A stretch of 64,000 bases of DNA from JALOAD01 sp023228995 [NCBI: Candidatus Muiribacterium halophilum] (GCA_023228995.1 JALOAD010000001.1:108118-172117); one strand, 5' to 3'. Numbered from the stretch's first letter, positions 35,619 to 44,791 are shown. Notes: generated from the letters alone by a model not told the origin. A program made the numbers and translations.

Positions 35619-37240
35619 TGATTATCTCCAGATTTAAAAAATATTTCAATAGATGAAACTATGTTTTCTGCTATTTTCTGCTGAACAATACTATCTTTTA
35701 AAAATTCAGCACTTTCTCTATTTGTCAAAGACTCAACTTCAAATACAATACCAGGACAATTAATTTCAGAAAGAACTCTAATTTCAGCAGGAAATGTACC
35801 TTTTTCAGTCCAATGCATATTATCACTAATAATTCTTGATAAAATCCTCGCAAATTTTCTTGAAGATTCAACTATTGACATTTGTCTTAATTCCATAAGA
35901 ACACGCTGAGTATTATCTTCATTGTTAAGTTTTTCATTAATCAGTTTTTTTTCATTTTCATATTTAGAATTAGCATAATAATATATATAAAAACCTCTTG
36001 AATTAACTTGAGAAGATGCTCCAGCATGAATTGATATAAATAATTCAGCTTTATTACCATTTGCTGTATAAATTCTATCTTCTGATGAAACATTTGAATT
36101 ACCAGTTCTTGTAATAAAAGGTCTTGCGAGTTTTCCTTTTAATATATCATAAATTTTTCTTGAAATTTCAAGAGTTATGTCTTTTTCATATATACCATAT
36201 CTAGTAATACCATAATCGTTTCCACCATGACCAGGATCAATTACTATAACATGATCTTCAAGATAATTTTCATTTGTATCAAATGCCAAAGTGTTTTGAT
36301 CAAGCAAAGTATCCTCAACTTTTTCAAGCAAACTTTCGTCAACAAAAATTTCATCCGAACTATATAATTGATTTTCAAATGTATCAATATCAAGTTCAAA
36401 AATTTCAGGTTCATAAACACTTTCTTTTAAATTAGAATCATTAGTTTTAATTTTTATTTCTGTTGTTATTTTTGTTAAATTGATATTTTTTTCAATTTCA
36501 GAATCAACTCTGTTTTCAGGTAAAACTTCATTTTTATCCAATCCTGTAACTACTTTAATAAGCAATCCTGTAGGTTGCATAGAAGGTCCGGTTTGTATAT
36601 CGTATTCTTCGTTAAATTCAATTCTTAAAACAGTAATATTGTTTTCAGTCATTATAATATTTGAAATAATAAAATCAGAAAAAGGAATATCTTCTGTCAT
36701 AACATTTGTTTGGGTTTCAGGAAAAGTAATATTTAATATATTTCTATTTTTACTAATCATATATTCATTTTTTGAGTAAGTTTTATCACCTACAACAAAT
36801 ATATTTAATTCTTCACCAGTTTCTCTAATAATAATATTAGAAATTTTGGCAAGTTTATCAAACTCTTCAGGTTTCCAAGTAATCTCAAAGCCAAAATACT
36901 TTTGAAAAAACTTAACATCAAAATAAACTTTCCTATTAATTAATCTTGGAGCAATTTCCAATTCTTTATAATTGCTATTTATAAGAAGTTCTTTTTGATC
37001 TACAACAGTACTCATCATATTATTATTGTAATTTATAGCAATTATTCCTGTATCTGGAAAATATCCAAATTTTATATCAAATTTTCTGCAAACATCTTCA
37101 AGTGGAAGATATACAATATCGTTTTCAATCTGTCCTTGAATTTTTTCAGAATTAATATTAACCTGAATACTATTATAAGCATATAAATTACAAAATAAAA
37201 ACAAAATAAATATTAATAATAAGCTTTTTTTCTTTGCCAT
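35615..37240 (-). CDS. N-acetylmuramoyl-L-alanine amidase (Amidase_3) with copper-amine-oxidase-like stalk
   Basis: This 541-residue protein has a signal peptide (MAKKKSLLLIFILFLFCNLYAY). It carries an N-terminal stalk-like domain (VYLPLEDVCRKFDIKFGY, about 25-135), a beta-rich AMIN-like middle, and a zinc amidase domain from 329. Zinc ligands are H338 (DPGHGG), E352 (YEKDI) and H405 (SIHAG), and the catalytic Glu is E501 in VFEVESLTN. All are intact, so it should cleave peptide stems from peptidoglycan in the periplasm. Its ATG lies within the last codons of smpB (28-nt overlap). Confidence 0.92.
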   Translation of the reverse strand: MAKKKSLLLIFILFLFCNLYAYNSIQVNINSEKIQGQIENDIVYLPLEDVCRKFDIKFGYFPDTGIIAINYNNNMMSTVVDQKELLINSNYKELEIAPRLINRKVYFDVKFFQKYFGFEITWKPEEFDKLAKISNIIIRETGEELNIFVVGDKTYSKNEYMISKNRNILNITFPETQTNVMTEDIPFSDFIISNIIMTENNITVLRIEFNEEYDIQTGPSMQPTGLLIKVVTGLDKNEVLPENRVDSEIEKNINLTKITTEIKIKTNDSNLKESVYEPEIFELDIDTFENQLYSSDEIFVDESLLEKVEDTLLDQNTLAFDTNENYLEDHVIVIDPGHGGNDYGITRYGIYEKDITLEISRKIYDILKGKLARPFITRTGNSNVSSEDRIYTANGNKAELFISIHAGASSQVNSRGFYIYYYANSKYENEKKLINEKLNNEDNTQRVLMELRQMSIVESSRKFARILSRIISDNMHWTEKGTFPAEIRVLSEINCPGIVFEVESLTNRESAEFLKDSIVQQKIAENIVSSIEIFFKSGDNQ

Positions 37241-37668
37241 TCTCTATCAATATCCTTTTTTTTAATATCTTCTCTCTTGTCAAAAAGTTGTTTTCCTTTT
37301 GCAAGTCCGATCTCGACTTTTAACATACCATTTTTAAAATATATACTCAATGGAACAATTGTCAAACCTTTTTCCTGAACTTTTGCAAGTAATTTTCTCA
37401 ATTCCTTTTTATGAAGAAGAAGTTTTCTATCTCTAACCGGATCATGAGTTGTAATACTTGCCATTTTATATTTTGCAATATGAAGATTGACAATAAATGC
37501 TTCTCCTCTAATTAATTTAACAAAACTATCATTAAAATTAATACCATGATTTCTTGCAGATTTAATTTCAGTTCCAGTAAGAACAATACCAGCCTCAAAT
37601 CTTTCAAGTATTGAATATTCATGAAACGCTTTTCTATTTTTTAATAATTCACTAGTTTTTTTACTCAT
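37213..37668 (-). CDS. smpB: SsrA-binding protein SmpB
   Basis: This 151-residue protein has the standard SmpB sequence: KNRKAFHEYSILERFEAGIVL, GTEIKSARNHGINFNDSFVK, NLHIAKYKMAS, RKLLLHKKEL and the C-terminal DREWQRKKAYY tail that reads the mRNA channel. It delivers tmRNA to stalled ribosomes. No tmRNA gene is seen in the window. The C-terminal tail codons contain the amidase start, and the gene overlaps the upstream TPR gene by four bases, so it sits inside an envelope-gene operon. Confidence 0.96.
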   Translation of the reverse strand: MSKKTSELLKNRKAFHEYSILERFEAGIVLTGTEIKSARNHGINFNDSFVKLIRGEAFIVNLHIAKYKMASITTHDPVRDRKLLLHKKELRKLLAKVQEKGLTIVPLSIYFKNGMLKVEIGLAKGKQLFDKREDIKKKDIDREWQRKKAYY

Positions 37669-38699
37669 AGACCTTTTACATAATCTCCAATTCTTATTTT
37701 ATTATCATTTTCTATAGTAATCTGACCATAAGTCAGTTTTTCATCAACTTTAGTAATAAGTATTTCTCCAACTACAATTTCATCAGTCCAACCAAGCAGT
37801 TCTCCACTTTCAAGATCTTTAACTTCTGAACCACCTCTATATAAAGTAAGATGAGACCTAAATTCCATACCTTTTTTTAAACCATCTCTAAAACCTGAGT
37901 TTATAATTACTTCTTTACCATTTCTTTTTATAATTACAAACAATGATTTAGTTTTAATAAATTTTGATATTTCAACAATCATATCTCTTAAATATGGTCT
38001 ATACTCAGCAAAATCCTCACTTCCTTTTTTAAGAATTCTGACAGCTTCTTCATATTCACCAGCATCAGAAAGAAGTTTTGCAATCATTTTATATCTTTTC
38101 ATATCAGGTTTGATTTTTAAACCTTTTTTTATTTCTATAGCTGCAAGTGCAGGAAAACCTCTATCCATATAAACATCGCTTAATCTATAATAATATTCAG
38201 AAATATTAGGATTTTTTTCAATAGCATATTTAAGAGAATTTTCAGCTTCAAAAAAATTCCCATCCTCAATATAAATCAACGCTTGATTACATAATAACTC
38301 AGCTTCCTGTTCAGATGATATTACATCTTTTATTTTTGATCCTAAATCTGGATTTTCTTCTAACTCTTTAAGATTTTTTTCATTTTGTAAAATATCATTT
38401 CTAACAATAACAGCTCTTTCAAAATAAAACATAGCTTTTTCAAAATCATTATTTTCGCGATATATTTTACCAAGAAAATAATATGCTTCAATAAATCTAG
38501 GATCAATATCAATAATATTTTTCAAAGAAATTTCAGCTAGTCCTATTTTACCATTTTTATAATAATCTTCAGCTTGTTTGTATAATTCATGAATATCAGT
38601 TTCAATATTAACCGATGTAACTATTTCACCTATATCACAAAAAACAGATAATTGTATAAAAAATATATATAAAAGTGAAATAATAAAAAACTTTTTCAT
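37665..38699 (-). CDS. Secreted TPR protein with C-terminal FlgT-like beta domain
   Basis: This 344-residue protein starts with a signal peptide (MKKFFIISLLYIFFIQLSVF). About four tetratricopeptide repeats follow, e.g. ISLKNIIDIDPRFIEAYYFLGKIYREN and LKYAIEKNPNISEYYYRLSDVYMDRG. The last 90 residues form a small beta domain (SLFVIIKRNGKEVIINSGFRDGLKKGMEF...) of the FlgT_C or similar type. I chose the ATG at 38699; a TTG at 38735 would add a non-signal extension. It is the first gene of the TPR-smpB-amidase-GerMN operon. It probably scaffolds wall or secretion proteins in the periplasm; exact role unknown. Confidence 0.82.
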   Translation of the reverse strand: MKKFFIISLLYIFFIQLSVFCDIGEIVTSVNIETDIHELYKQAEDYYKNGKIGLAEISLKNIIDIDPRFIEAYYFLGKIYRENNDFEKAMFYFERAVIVRNDILQNEKNLKELEENPDLGSKIKDVISSEQEAELLCNQALIYIEDGNFFEAENSLKYAIEKNPNISEYYYRLSDVYMDRGFPALAAIEIKKGLKIKPDMKRYKMIAKLLSDAGEYEEAVRILKKGSEDFAEYRPYLRDMIVEISKFIKTKSLFVIIKRNGKEVIINSGFRDGLKKGMEFRSHLTLYRGGSEVKDLESGELLGWTDEIVVGEILITKVDEKLTYGQITIENDNKIRIGDYVKGL

Positions 38700-38735
38700 A
38701 ATATATATATAAACAGATTTATTTTTTAGAGTCAA

Positions 38736-38764
38736 TTGACAAAGTGTAGTTTTTACATTATCAT
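38736..38764 (+). promoter_or_regulatory. Sigma-70-type promoter for the disulfide oxidoreductase gene
   Basis: TTGACA (38736-38741) and TATCAT (38759-38764) are separated by 17 bp. This is one mismatch from the consensus pair, 31 bp before the ATG at 38795, which has CTGGAGG as ribosome-binding site. Confidence 0.75.
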
Positions 38765-38794
38765 ATTCTAATATAATATTTCTCTGGAGGATTT

Positions 38795-40198
38795 ATGAAA
38801 AAATTTGATCTTATTGTTATTGGATTAGGACCTGCTGGTATGGCAGTATCTATAATGGCTTCTGAAATGGGTCTTAAAGTCGCTGGAATTGAAAAACATA
38901 AGATCGGCGGTGAATGCATGAATGTTGGTTGTATTCCAAGCAAAGCTATATTAAGAGAAGCATTAAATTATTATCATTCTATTAATTTTCTAAATATTGA
39001 AAATCCAACTTATACAAAACAACATCTTTTTGAAAATATAAATAAAAGTCTTGAATATATTAATGACAAAAAAACAATTGGTATGTTTTCAAAAGTAAAA
39101 CTTTATCTAGGAAATGACGCAAAATTTATTAATAAAAAAACTGTTAAAGTTGGTGAAGAAACAATAACTGCTCCTAAAATATTTATATGTACCGGTACAA
39201 AACCTTTCATACCTCCAATTCCAGGAATTGATTCAGTTGATTATTTAACAAATGAAACAATATTTTCTCTTGATAAACTTCCAAAATCAATGATTATAAT
39301 AGGTGGTGGAGCAATAGGTTCAGAAATGGCCCAAGCTTTTTCAAGATTAGGTACAAAAATAAGTATAGTTCACATGGATCCTAATCTTATGTATGGACCA
39401 AATAAACATAGTAAATTTATTATGGAAGACATTCTTTTAAAAGAAGGTATTGATATATTTAATTCAAGAAAAATATTATCAATAGAAAAATCTAATAATA
39501 ATATAATTCTAAAAACAGATAAAAATGAAAGTATTATTGGCGAAAAACTTCTTGTTGCAGCAGGAAGAACTAGAGATTTTACATCTATGGAACTTGAAAA
39601 AGCAAATATAAAATATGACAGAAACGGTATAAAAGTTAATAATTATCTTCAAACAAATATAAAACATATATATGCAGCAGGTGATGTAAATGGACATTTT
39701 CTTTTATCTCATGCAGCAATGCATCAAGGAATGATTTCACTTATAAATAGTATGCTTCCATGGGTTTTTAAAATGAATTTCAAAAAATTCATCGTACCAT
39801 GGACTGTTTTCACCGATCCACAGATTTCTTATGCTGGAATGAGCGAGTATGAGCTTAAAGAAAAAAATATTTATTATGAAACTTATATAAGTAAATATCA
39901 AGATTATGGTGCAGCAATCGCAGAAAACATTGCTGTTGGTCATGTTAAAATATTATGTTCAAAATGGGGCAAAATATATGGAGCTGAAATTGCTGGCGAA
40001 GGTAGCGGAGAAATGATAAATGAAATTGCACTTGCTATACAAAATAATTTAAAAATGCATAATATAATGTTTTTACAACATTCTTTCCCAACAATGGGTT
40101 TTTTAATAAAAAGAGTTGCAGAAAGCTGGATGATGAAGAGAATGGAAAGTAAATTTTTAAAAAAATCAGCTAAATTTTTCTTTAAAATTTTTAAATAA
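38795..40198 (+). CDS. Pyridine nucleotide-disulfide oxidoreductase (dihydrolipoamide dehydrogenase-like)
   Basis: This 467-residue flavoprotein has the FAD motif LIVIGLGPAGMAVSI (residues 5-19), the redox disulfide GGECMNVGCIPSKA, the NAD(P) motif MIIIGGGAIGSEMAQAFSRLG, the second FAD site IYAAGDVNG and a C-terminal dimer domain with QHSFPTMG carrying the active-site His. It reduces a disulfide or related substrate with NAD(P)H. No 2-oxoacid dehydrogenase or mercury genes are nearby, so Lpd, mercuric reductase-like and thiol-reductase roles all remain possible. It is monocistronic by position and has a good promoter. Confidence 0.9.
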   Translation: MKKFDLIVIGLGPAGMAVSIMASEMGLKVAGIEKHKIGGECMNVGCIPSKAILREALNYYHSINFLNIENPTYTKQHLFENINKSLEYINDKKTIGMFSKVKLYLGNDAKFINKKTVKVGEETITAPKIFICTGTKPFIPPIPGIDSVDYLTNETIFSLDKLPKSMIIIGGGAIGSEMAQAFSRLGTKISIVHMDPNLMYGPNKHSKFIMEDILLKEGIDIFNSRKILSIEKSNNNIILKTDKNESIIGEKLLVAAGRTRDFTSMELEKANIKYDRNGIKVNNYLQTNIKHIYAAGDVNGHFLLSHAAMHQGMISLINSMLPWVFKMNFKKFIVPWTVFTDPQISYAGMSEYELKEKNIYYETYISKYQDYGAAIAENIAVGHVKILCSKWGKIYGAEIAGEGSGEMINEIALAIQNNLKMHNIMFLQHSFPTMGFLIKRVAESWMMKRMESKFLKKSAKFFFKIFK

Positions 40199-40264
40199 AA
40201 AGGTCGGTGGTATTTTTAAACAATAATTTTTTTGAATAATCTTACCGATTAATATAATATATAC

Positions 40265-40302
40265 TTGAAGCTTAGAAATTATAATTATTTTTTAAGCTTC
40301 AA
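40265..40302. repeat. Inverted repeat TTGAAGCTTA / TAAGCTTCAA
   Basis: A perfect 10-bp inverted pair with an 18-base A/T loop lies between the oxidoreductase and the small secreted-protein gene. It has no T-run after it, so a classical terminator is unlikely; an operator or RNA hairpin is possible. Confidence 0.6.
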
Positions 40303-40355
40303 CCTTACCAATAAGATGAGTTTAATACTCAATAAGCGTATAATCTGGAGGGAAG

Positions 40356-40880
40356 ATGAAAAAAACAGTTATTATTCTATTAGTGTTTCTAATGACAAAT
40401 CTATGTTTTGCAGGTGAAAAACCATGTATTATTGATTTTTTCAACAATGTACAAGAATATCTTAATTACATGGCTACATTAAAAAACATTACAATATCCT
40501 CAAATGTAATTGAATTTATAGAATTAGGTCCTGAAAGATGGGGTTTTGAATATAGCAGAAATGATAATTCTTTAATAATGTTTGATAATTATGAAAAAAG
40601 CAAGGAAATTAAAGGTGTTTTTACAAAATCTTTAGATATATCAAATGATGAATTAATAAATGAATTCAACTATACAATTATTTCAAACTTTAAAGAAACT
40701 AGAGATGAATTAATAACTTTTAGATTAAACAAAACTCAAATAAAAGAAGAATTAATCTCAGGTTTTACAGGAACTGAACTTATTATAAGTGTAAAATTAA
40801 ATTTTGATGCTGTTCTTCAAAATCATATAACAAAAAGCATAAGATTTATTGATAATCAAAACTTTGTTTACGCTTTATAA
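40356..40880 (+). CDS. Small secreted protein, possibly LolA-like
   Basis: This 174-residue protein has a signal peptide (MKKTVIILLVFLMTNLCFAG). The mature part has a helix (IIDFFNNVQEYLNYMATL), then antiparallel strands with ERWGFEYSRNDNSLIMFDNYEKSKEI. This pattern resembles the unclosed barrel of LolA/DUF4292-type carriers, but resemblance is weak and I do not assign the function. The start has a strong TGGAGGG site. Its 3' end overlaps the nadC gene on the opposite strand by 35 bp. Confidence 0.75.
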   Translation: MKKTVIILLVFLMTNLCFAGEKPCIIDFFNNVQEYLNYMATLKNITISSNVIEFIELGPERWGFEYSRNDNSLIMFDNYEKSKEIKGVFTKSLDISNDELINEFNYTIISNFKETRDELITFRLNKTQIKEELISGFTGTELIISVKLNFDAVLQNHITKSIRFIDNQNFVYAL

Positions 40881-41703
40881 GAAAAGATATATCACAAGCT
40901 TTTACTGAATGAGTTATACTACCAAGTGAAACAATATTAACAGGTAAATCTCTTAATCTATCTTTTATTGTATCAGGAGTAATATTACCTGATACTTCTA
41001 TTAAAGCTTTTTTACCGATTATTTCACAACATTTTTGCATAAGTTCATAATTCATATTATCAAGCATAATAATATCAGCTTTATTTTCAACAGCTTCAAT
41101 AACATCTTCTAAAGTTTCTGTTTCAACTTCAATTTTAATAACATGGGAAATATTCTTTTTTACTTTATCAATTGCATTTTTTATACCACCAGCAGCATAA
41201 ATATGATTTTCTTTAAGCATTACAGCATCATAAAGACCAAATCTATGGTTTTTACCACCACCTTTAAGAACAGCATATTTTTGTATAATACGAAGACCTG
41301 GAAGAGTTTTTCTTGTATCAACTACTGAAATATTTTTATTTATTTTTTGAACTATAGAATTAACCTGAGTTGATATACCAGACATGTGTTGAACAAAATT
41401 TAAAACAATTCTTTCAGCTTTTAATAATGAAATAGTTTTACCAGAAACAATCCCGATAATATCCCCTTTATTAACAAAATCACCATCTTGTTTATAAAAT
41501 TCAACTTTTACACTTGAATCAATAAGTTCATAAATTCTTTCAGCGATTTTTCTACCACAAAAAATAAAACTATCTTTTGCAATAAATTCGCCATTTGAAA
41601 TATCATTTTCTAAAAAAATATTTTCACTTGTAATATCACCAGAAAGATTAAAATCCTCTTCAAAAGCTTTTAAAATAAGCTCATCAACCTTAAACAAATT
41701 CAT
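40846..41703 (-). CDS. nadC: Nicotinate-nucleotide pyrophosphorylase (carboxylating)
   Basis: This 285-residue enzyme makes nicotinate mononucleotide from quinolinate and PRPP in de novo NAD synthesis. Family motifs are EEDFNLSGDITSE, ERIVLNFVQHMSGIST, VDTRKTLPGLRIIQKYAVLKGGG, NHRFGLYDAVMLKENH and IMLDNM. All are intact and the length is normal. GAGGTGATAG precedes the ATG. No nadA or nadB is in the window. It converges with the small secreted-protein gene. Confidence 0.95.
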   Translation of the reverse strand: MNLFKVDELILKAFEEDFNLSGDITSENIFLENDISNGEFIAKDSFIFCGRKIAERIYELIDSSVKVEFYKQDGDFVNKGDIIGIVSGKTISLLKAERIVLNFVQHMSGISTQVNSIVQKINKNISVVDTRKTLPGLRIIQKYAVLKGGGKNHRFGLYDAVMLKENHIYAAGGIKNAIDKVKKNISHVIKIEVETETLEDVIEAVENKADIIMLDNMNYELMQKCCEIIGKKALIEVSGNITPDTIKDRLRDLPVNIVSLGSITHSVKACDISFLIKRKQSFDYQ

Positions 41704-41774
41704 CTATCACCTCATATTTAATTGAATCTTCTGATTAAATAACACAACTTATAAAAACAATAATTCATATAGTT

Positions 41775-42629
41775 TTAATTAATACTTCCAACTTGTTTTA
41801 CAACTACAGATACTGGATCAACAGTAAAAGAACCTGTTACAATAAACTTTGTGCTTCTAAGCACAGAAGAAACTCTTCTATCCTGTTTAATTTGAACCTC
41901 AAATACTAAAGTATATGGATTCATCCAATCATGAAAATAATCTTTTGAATCGACTGATATATAATTGCCTGGATTAGTTTTTATTTCATTAAAAGCTTGT
42001 ATTTGATTTTTAGTGTATTTTGGAGTAGCTGTAATTTTTATAAAATCAACATTTTCCATGAGAATATATTCAGTATTATTAATAATTCTTTTGTAATTAT
42101 TATATGGAATAGTTTCATAACTTAATGGAGCTTGGATCTTATAAGTAAGAACATTATTTTTACCTTGATAATCCTTTTTAAGCATAACAGTACATAAAGT
42201 AGATTCAGAACTTCTTTCCATACCTGTAACAATTACTTCAGGAGTATTTATCTGCCACATCATTATTATAGCTTCATCAACACCATCAGAAAGTGTTATT
42301 TTATCATTTTCACCCTTGAGAACTCTCAAAAAATTCTGTTCAAGAGGATTTCCATGTTTATATTCACCGCTACCAACAGATACAGGATTTTTATAAGAAG
42401 CTTTATTTGTAATAATTGATGGATAATTAGCCCTTCCTATATCTAGTGATAAAATTGCAAAAGCTTCATTAAGCTGTTTATTAGTAGTATTTCTCCAATA
42501 AGAAATAGATGAAGTTCTGTTAACTCCACCTAAAAGATTAAATACAATTATTACAAATACACCCAAAATACCTACAACTACCATTATTTCGGTTAATGTG
42601 AATCCTTTTTTTGACATATTTATTTCCAT
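41775..42629 (-). CDS. Type IV prepilin-like protein (PilW-like)
   Basis: This 284-residue minor pilin or pseudopilin has a type III signal (MSKKG, then FTLTEIMVVVGILGVFVIIVFNLLG), cleaved by a prepilin peptidase after Gly. AGGAGTT precedes the ATG at 42629; an ATG at 42617 (MSKKG) lacks such a signal, so I kept the longer leader. The rest is a beta-rich globular head. It overlaps the preceding pilin-like gene by 10 bases. With the next two genes it forms a set of minor pilins, for pili or a type II-like secretion pseudopilus. Confidence 0.88.
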   Translation of the reverse strand: MEINMSKKGFTLTEIMVVVGILGVFVIIVFNLLGGVNRTSSISYWRNTTNKQLNEAFAILSLDIGRANYPSIITNKASYKNPVSVGSGEYKHGNPLEQNFLRVLKGENDKITLSDGVDEAIIMMWQINTPEVIVTGMERSSESTLCTVMLKKDYQGKNNVLTYKIQAPLSYETIPYNNYKRIINNTEYILMENVDFIKITATPKYTKNQIQAFNEIKTNPGNYISVDSKDYFHDWMNPYTLVFEVQIKQDRRVSSVLRSTKFIVTGSFTVDPVSVVVKQVGSIN

Positions 42630-43279
42630 TTTAACTCCTTGATCACAGTATATGTCAATCCTTCGTTGAGATTTACTTCACTTTTGGTACCTTTTACAGA
42701 ACCTTGCAATACTCCTGTAGTAAAGCCTGAAATCTCTTTTGCATAAACAGTAATCTTAACAGTATCACCTTTATGTGAATTATCATGACTTAATAATTCA
42801 ATACTGTTAACAAAATAAACTCCACCATAAGGGGATTTTGTCTTTATCTGTCCTAAATATAATTCTTCATCATTAAAACCTTCATCAATATCATCTGACA
42901 TCATAAGAGAAAGATCTCTAATGAATTCACCACTACAGCTAAAACCACCATCTTCATCTCTTTTCCATTCGCCAAGATAAGATTCATCAATATAATCAAT
43001 AGTTTTATCTGCAATTTTTCTTATACCATTTTCATCACCATGAGCAACTGAAGATAACAAACAAGCATCATAAAATTCAGTTGGGAAATATCTAATCTTA
43101 AGAAGAGCATGTTGAACAGCACCTTTAGCAAGCATTTCAGCTCTTAGTTTTTCTTTCTTTAATACAATTTTTTGTCTATCCTGACTAGAAGCTGAATATA
43201 TTAAAAACATCAACCCAGTTGATATAAAAATAACCATTATAACTAATATAAGTGCTATACCTTTTCTTCTAGTAAACAT
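42620..43279 (-). CDS. Type IV pilus/pseudopilus-associated protein (PilX/GspK-like)
   Basis: This 219-residue protein starts MFTRRKGIALILVIMVIFISTGLMFLIY, a prepilin-like leader with Gly before the hydrophobic helix (IALIL rather than FTLIE). This is common in PilX- and GspK-type proteins. A helical ASSQDRQKIVLKKEKLRAEMLAKGAVQHALLKIR segment follows, then a beta-rich region. It is coupled to the PilW-like gene by overlap. A repeat-filled 294-bp gap separates it from the PilV-like gene upstream. Confidence 0.82.
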   Translation of the reverse strand: MFTRRKGIALILVIMVIFISTGLMFLIYSASSQDRQKIVLKKEKLRAEMLAKGAVQHALLKIRYFPTEFYDACLLSSVAHGDENGIRKIADKTIDYIDESYLGEWKRDEDGGFSCSGEFIRDLSLMMSDDIDEGFNDEELYLGQIKTKSPYGGVYFVNSIELLSHDNSHKGDTVKITVYAKEISGFTTGVLQGSVKGTKSEVNLNEGLTYTVIKELKWK

Positions 43280-43330
43280 AAATCCCCCTAAATAAAACCT
43301 AAAAAACTGTCAATAGTGAACTAGATAATG

Positions 43331-43441
43331 CAGTTAGCACAAATTTATCATAAAATGATAAATTTGCTAATTAGCGGCTGCTTTGTAGCCTAGTTAGCGG
43401 TTGGACAAGCCAACCTAGTTAGCACAGCTAAAGCTGCTAGT
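43331..43441. repeat. Four-module variable-stem hairpin array
   Basis: Stems in order are AAATTTATCA-taaaa-TGATAAATTT (43341-43365), GGCTGC-ttt-GTAGCC (43376-43390), GGTTGG-acaag-CCAACC (43399-43415) and CAGC-taaa-GCTG (43425-43436). Linkers are GCTAATTAGC, TAGTTAGC, TAGTTAGCA and CTAGTTAG. Each stem is unrelated in sequence, while the linker is conserved. A related, decayed array lies at 59206-59310. Confidence 0.8.
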
Positions 43442-43460
43442 TAGTTAAAAAAAAAAAAAC

Positions 43461-43492
43461 AGATCCCGGCTCAAAATCATACCGGGATGACA
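43461..43492. repeat. GATCCCGG...CCGGGATGACA hairpin repeat
   Basis: GATCCCGGCTCAAAATCATACCGGGATGACA-type hairpin with a 7-bp perfect stem ATCCCGG/CCGGGAT (43463-43488). A C-rich stretch (43500-43570) with units like CCCGATTTTATCCCGG follows, similar to sequence at 20929 and 61480. Copies also lie at 29205, 59328 and 59661. Confidence 0.75.
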
Positions 43493-43573
43493 GATCTTTC
43501 ACGATTACCCAAACCCAGTTTTCCCCCGGTTTTTCCCCGATTTTATCCCGGTTTAAATCTTTCCCGCTCTTAT

Positions 43574-44266
43574 CTATTCATTATCAAACGCTGTTTCAAT
43601 ATTAGCTTTAAATGAAACTAAAGAGTATTGCTGCGGTCTATTCCATTCTTTCCAATCAACATATATTATAAGTTTTTTAAACATATCACGCTGCAAATCA
43701 GCTCTATCACGAGTAAATATCCTTTCTTTAATAATTTCAGCTGGTTGAGGAAGAAATCTTTTAAAAGCCATTTCAAGAGGAATATTTGTTATTTCTAATT
43801 TAAAAAAATACTCAACATTTTTATATCTAAAAAATGTTTTTTCACTATTAGTAAAAAAAGTATCAACTGAACTATCAGGTTTTTTTATATTATCAGATTC
43901 AATTTTGATAAGTAAACCATAATCTTCAGGATTATAAGCAGCTCCCTTAGCAGCACCTTCAGCTGTATTTTTTATGTATATTGTTCTTATCTGAGAAAGA
44001 TCTTCCACTACATTAGCAACTCTTTCATTAAGTTCAGAGTTGGTTACAGGATTAAACCTTTGTATTTCACGATAACTTACTTTTTCAAGCAAATCTTCCA
44101 TAATATTAGCAGCTCTATCAGCATAATCTCTAGTTCCACCAAAACTGTAAGCTCTTTTAATGTTATTGTTTATCATTCCTATAATCGGAATCAATGCTAT
44201 CCCTAAAATACCAACAGCAATAATTATCTCAATAAGGGTCATAGCTTTTTTATTAAATTTAATCAT
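43574..44266 (-). CDS. Type IV prepilin-like protein (PilV-like)
   Basis: This 230-residue protein has a prepilin leader MIKFNKKAM with TLIEIIIAVGILGIALIPIIG. The residue before the cleavage site is Ala and the first mature residue would be Met (A/M), instead of the usual G/F, while Glu+5 is kept. GGAGAG lies seven bases before the ATG at 44266; a GTG at 44272 would be too close to that site. The globular part (DRAANIMEDLLEKV...) is typical of PilV/PilI minor pilins. It is first in the pilin group. Confidence 0.85.
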   Translation of the reverse strand: MIKFNKKAMTLIEIIIAVGILGIALIPIIGMINNNIKRAYSFGGTRDYADRAANIMEDLLEKVSYREIQRFNPVTNSELNERVANVVEDLSQIRTIYIKNTAEGAAKGAAYNPEDYGLLIKIESDNIKKPDSSVDTFFTNSEKTFFRYKNVEYFFKLEITNIPLEMAFKRFLPQPAEIIKERIFTRDRADLQRDMFKKLIIYVDWKEWNRPQQYSLVSFKANIETAFDNE

Positions 44267-44386
44267 AAACACTCTCCACTAAAATTTAACAAATATTATT
44301 TGACAAATATTATTTGACAAATTTTATTTATATATAATACACAAGTTGTAAAATAAAGTTACAAATTTATACTTAAAACCTTCTAA

Positions 44387-44791
44387 TTATCTAAGTGTAA
44401 CATCATCAACCATTGTCACTGCATTTTGTGTTACTTTTACCATTCTAAGCATTGTTCTATAACCTTTTTTATCAATCACAAGCCAATAATTACCAACAGG
44501 AACATTATTTATCTCAAAATCTCCATAGGAATTTGTAAAAGTAATTATATTTCTACCCTTATTATCTTTTACAACTTTATAAGCAAGTTTATCATCTGAC
44601 TTAATTTTTGCAACAGATATCTTTATAGAATCTTTATCTTTGTTAGTAGAAGTTTTTATAATACCTTTAATTTTACCAGTTGGAATAATCATTTTTGCAT
44701 TCATAGAAGAAATATAATTAAACACAAAAATAACAGCTATAATAATTATACCAGTTATTATTCCCCAAAATATCAAAGATTCTAATCCCAT
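44387..44791 (-). CDS. Membrane-anchored carboxypeptidase-regulatory-like/PEGA-type protein
   Basis: This 134-residue protein has one N-terminal membrane helix (IFWGIITGIIIIAVIFVFNYI) and one small beta-sandwich (IPTGKIKGIIK ... SYGDFEINNVPVGNYWLVIDKKGY). The sandwich is typical of carboxypeptidase-regulatory or PEGA units that bind sugars or other envelope parts. Its start overlaps the end of maf by 10 bases. It lies just upstream of the pilin genes, and a role in envelope surface structure is possible, but I would not go further. Confidence 0.8.
   Translation of the reverse strand: MGLESLIFWGIITGIIIIAVIFVFNYISSMNAKMIIPTGKIKGIIKTSTNKDKDSIKISVAKIKSDDKLAYKVVKDNKGRNIITFTNSYGDFEINNVPVGNYWLVIDKKGYRTMLRMVKVTQNAVTMVDDVTLR

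Noticed and set aside
44300-44338. TTGACA and TATAAT boxes on the plus strand
   Set aside because: Spacing is 13 bp rather than 16-18 and no plus-strand gene follows.
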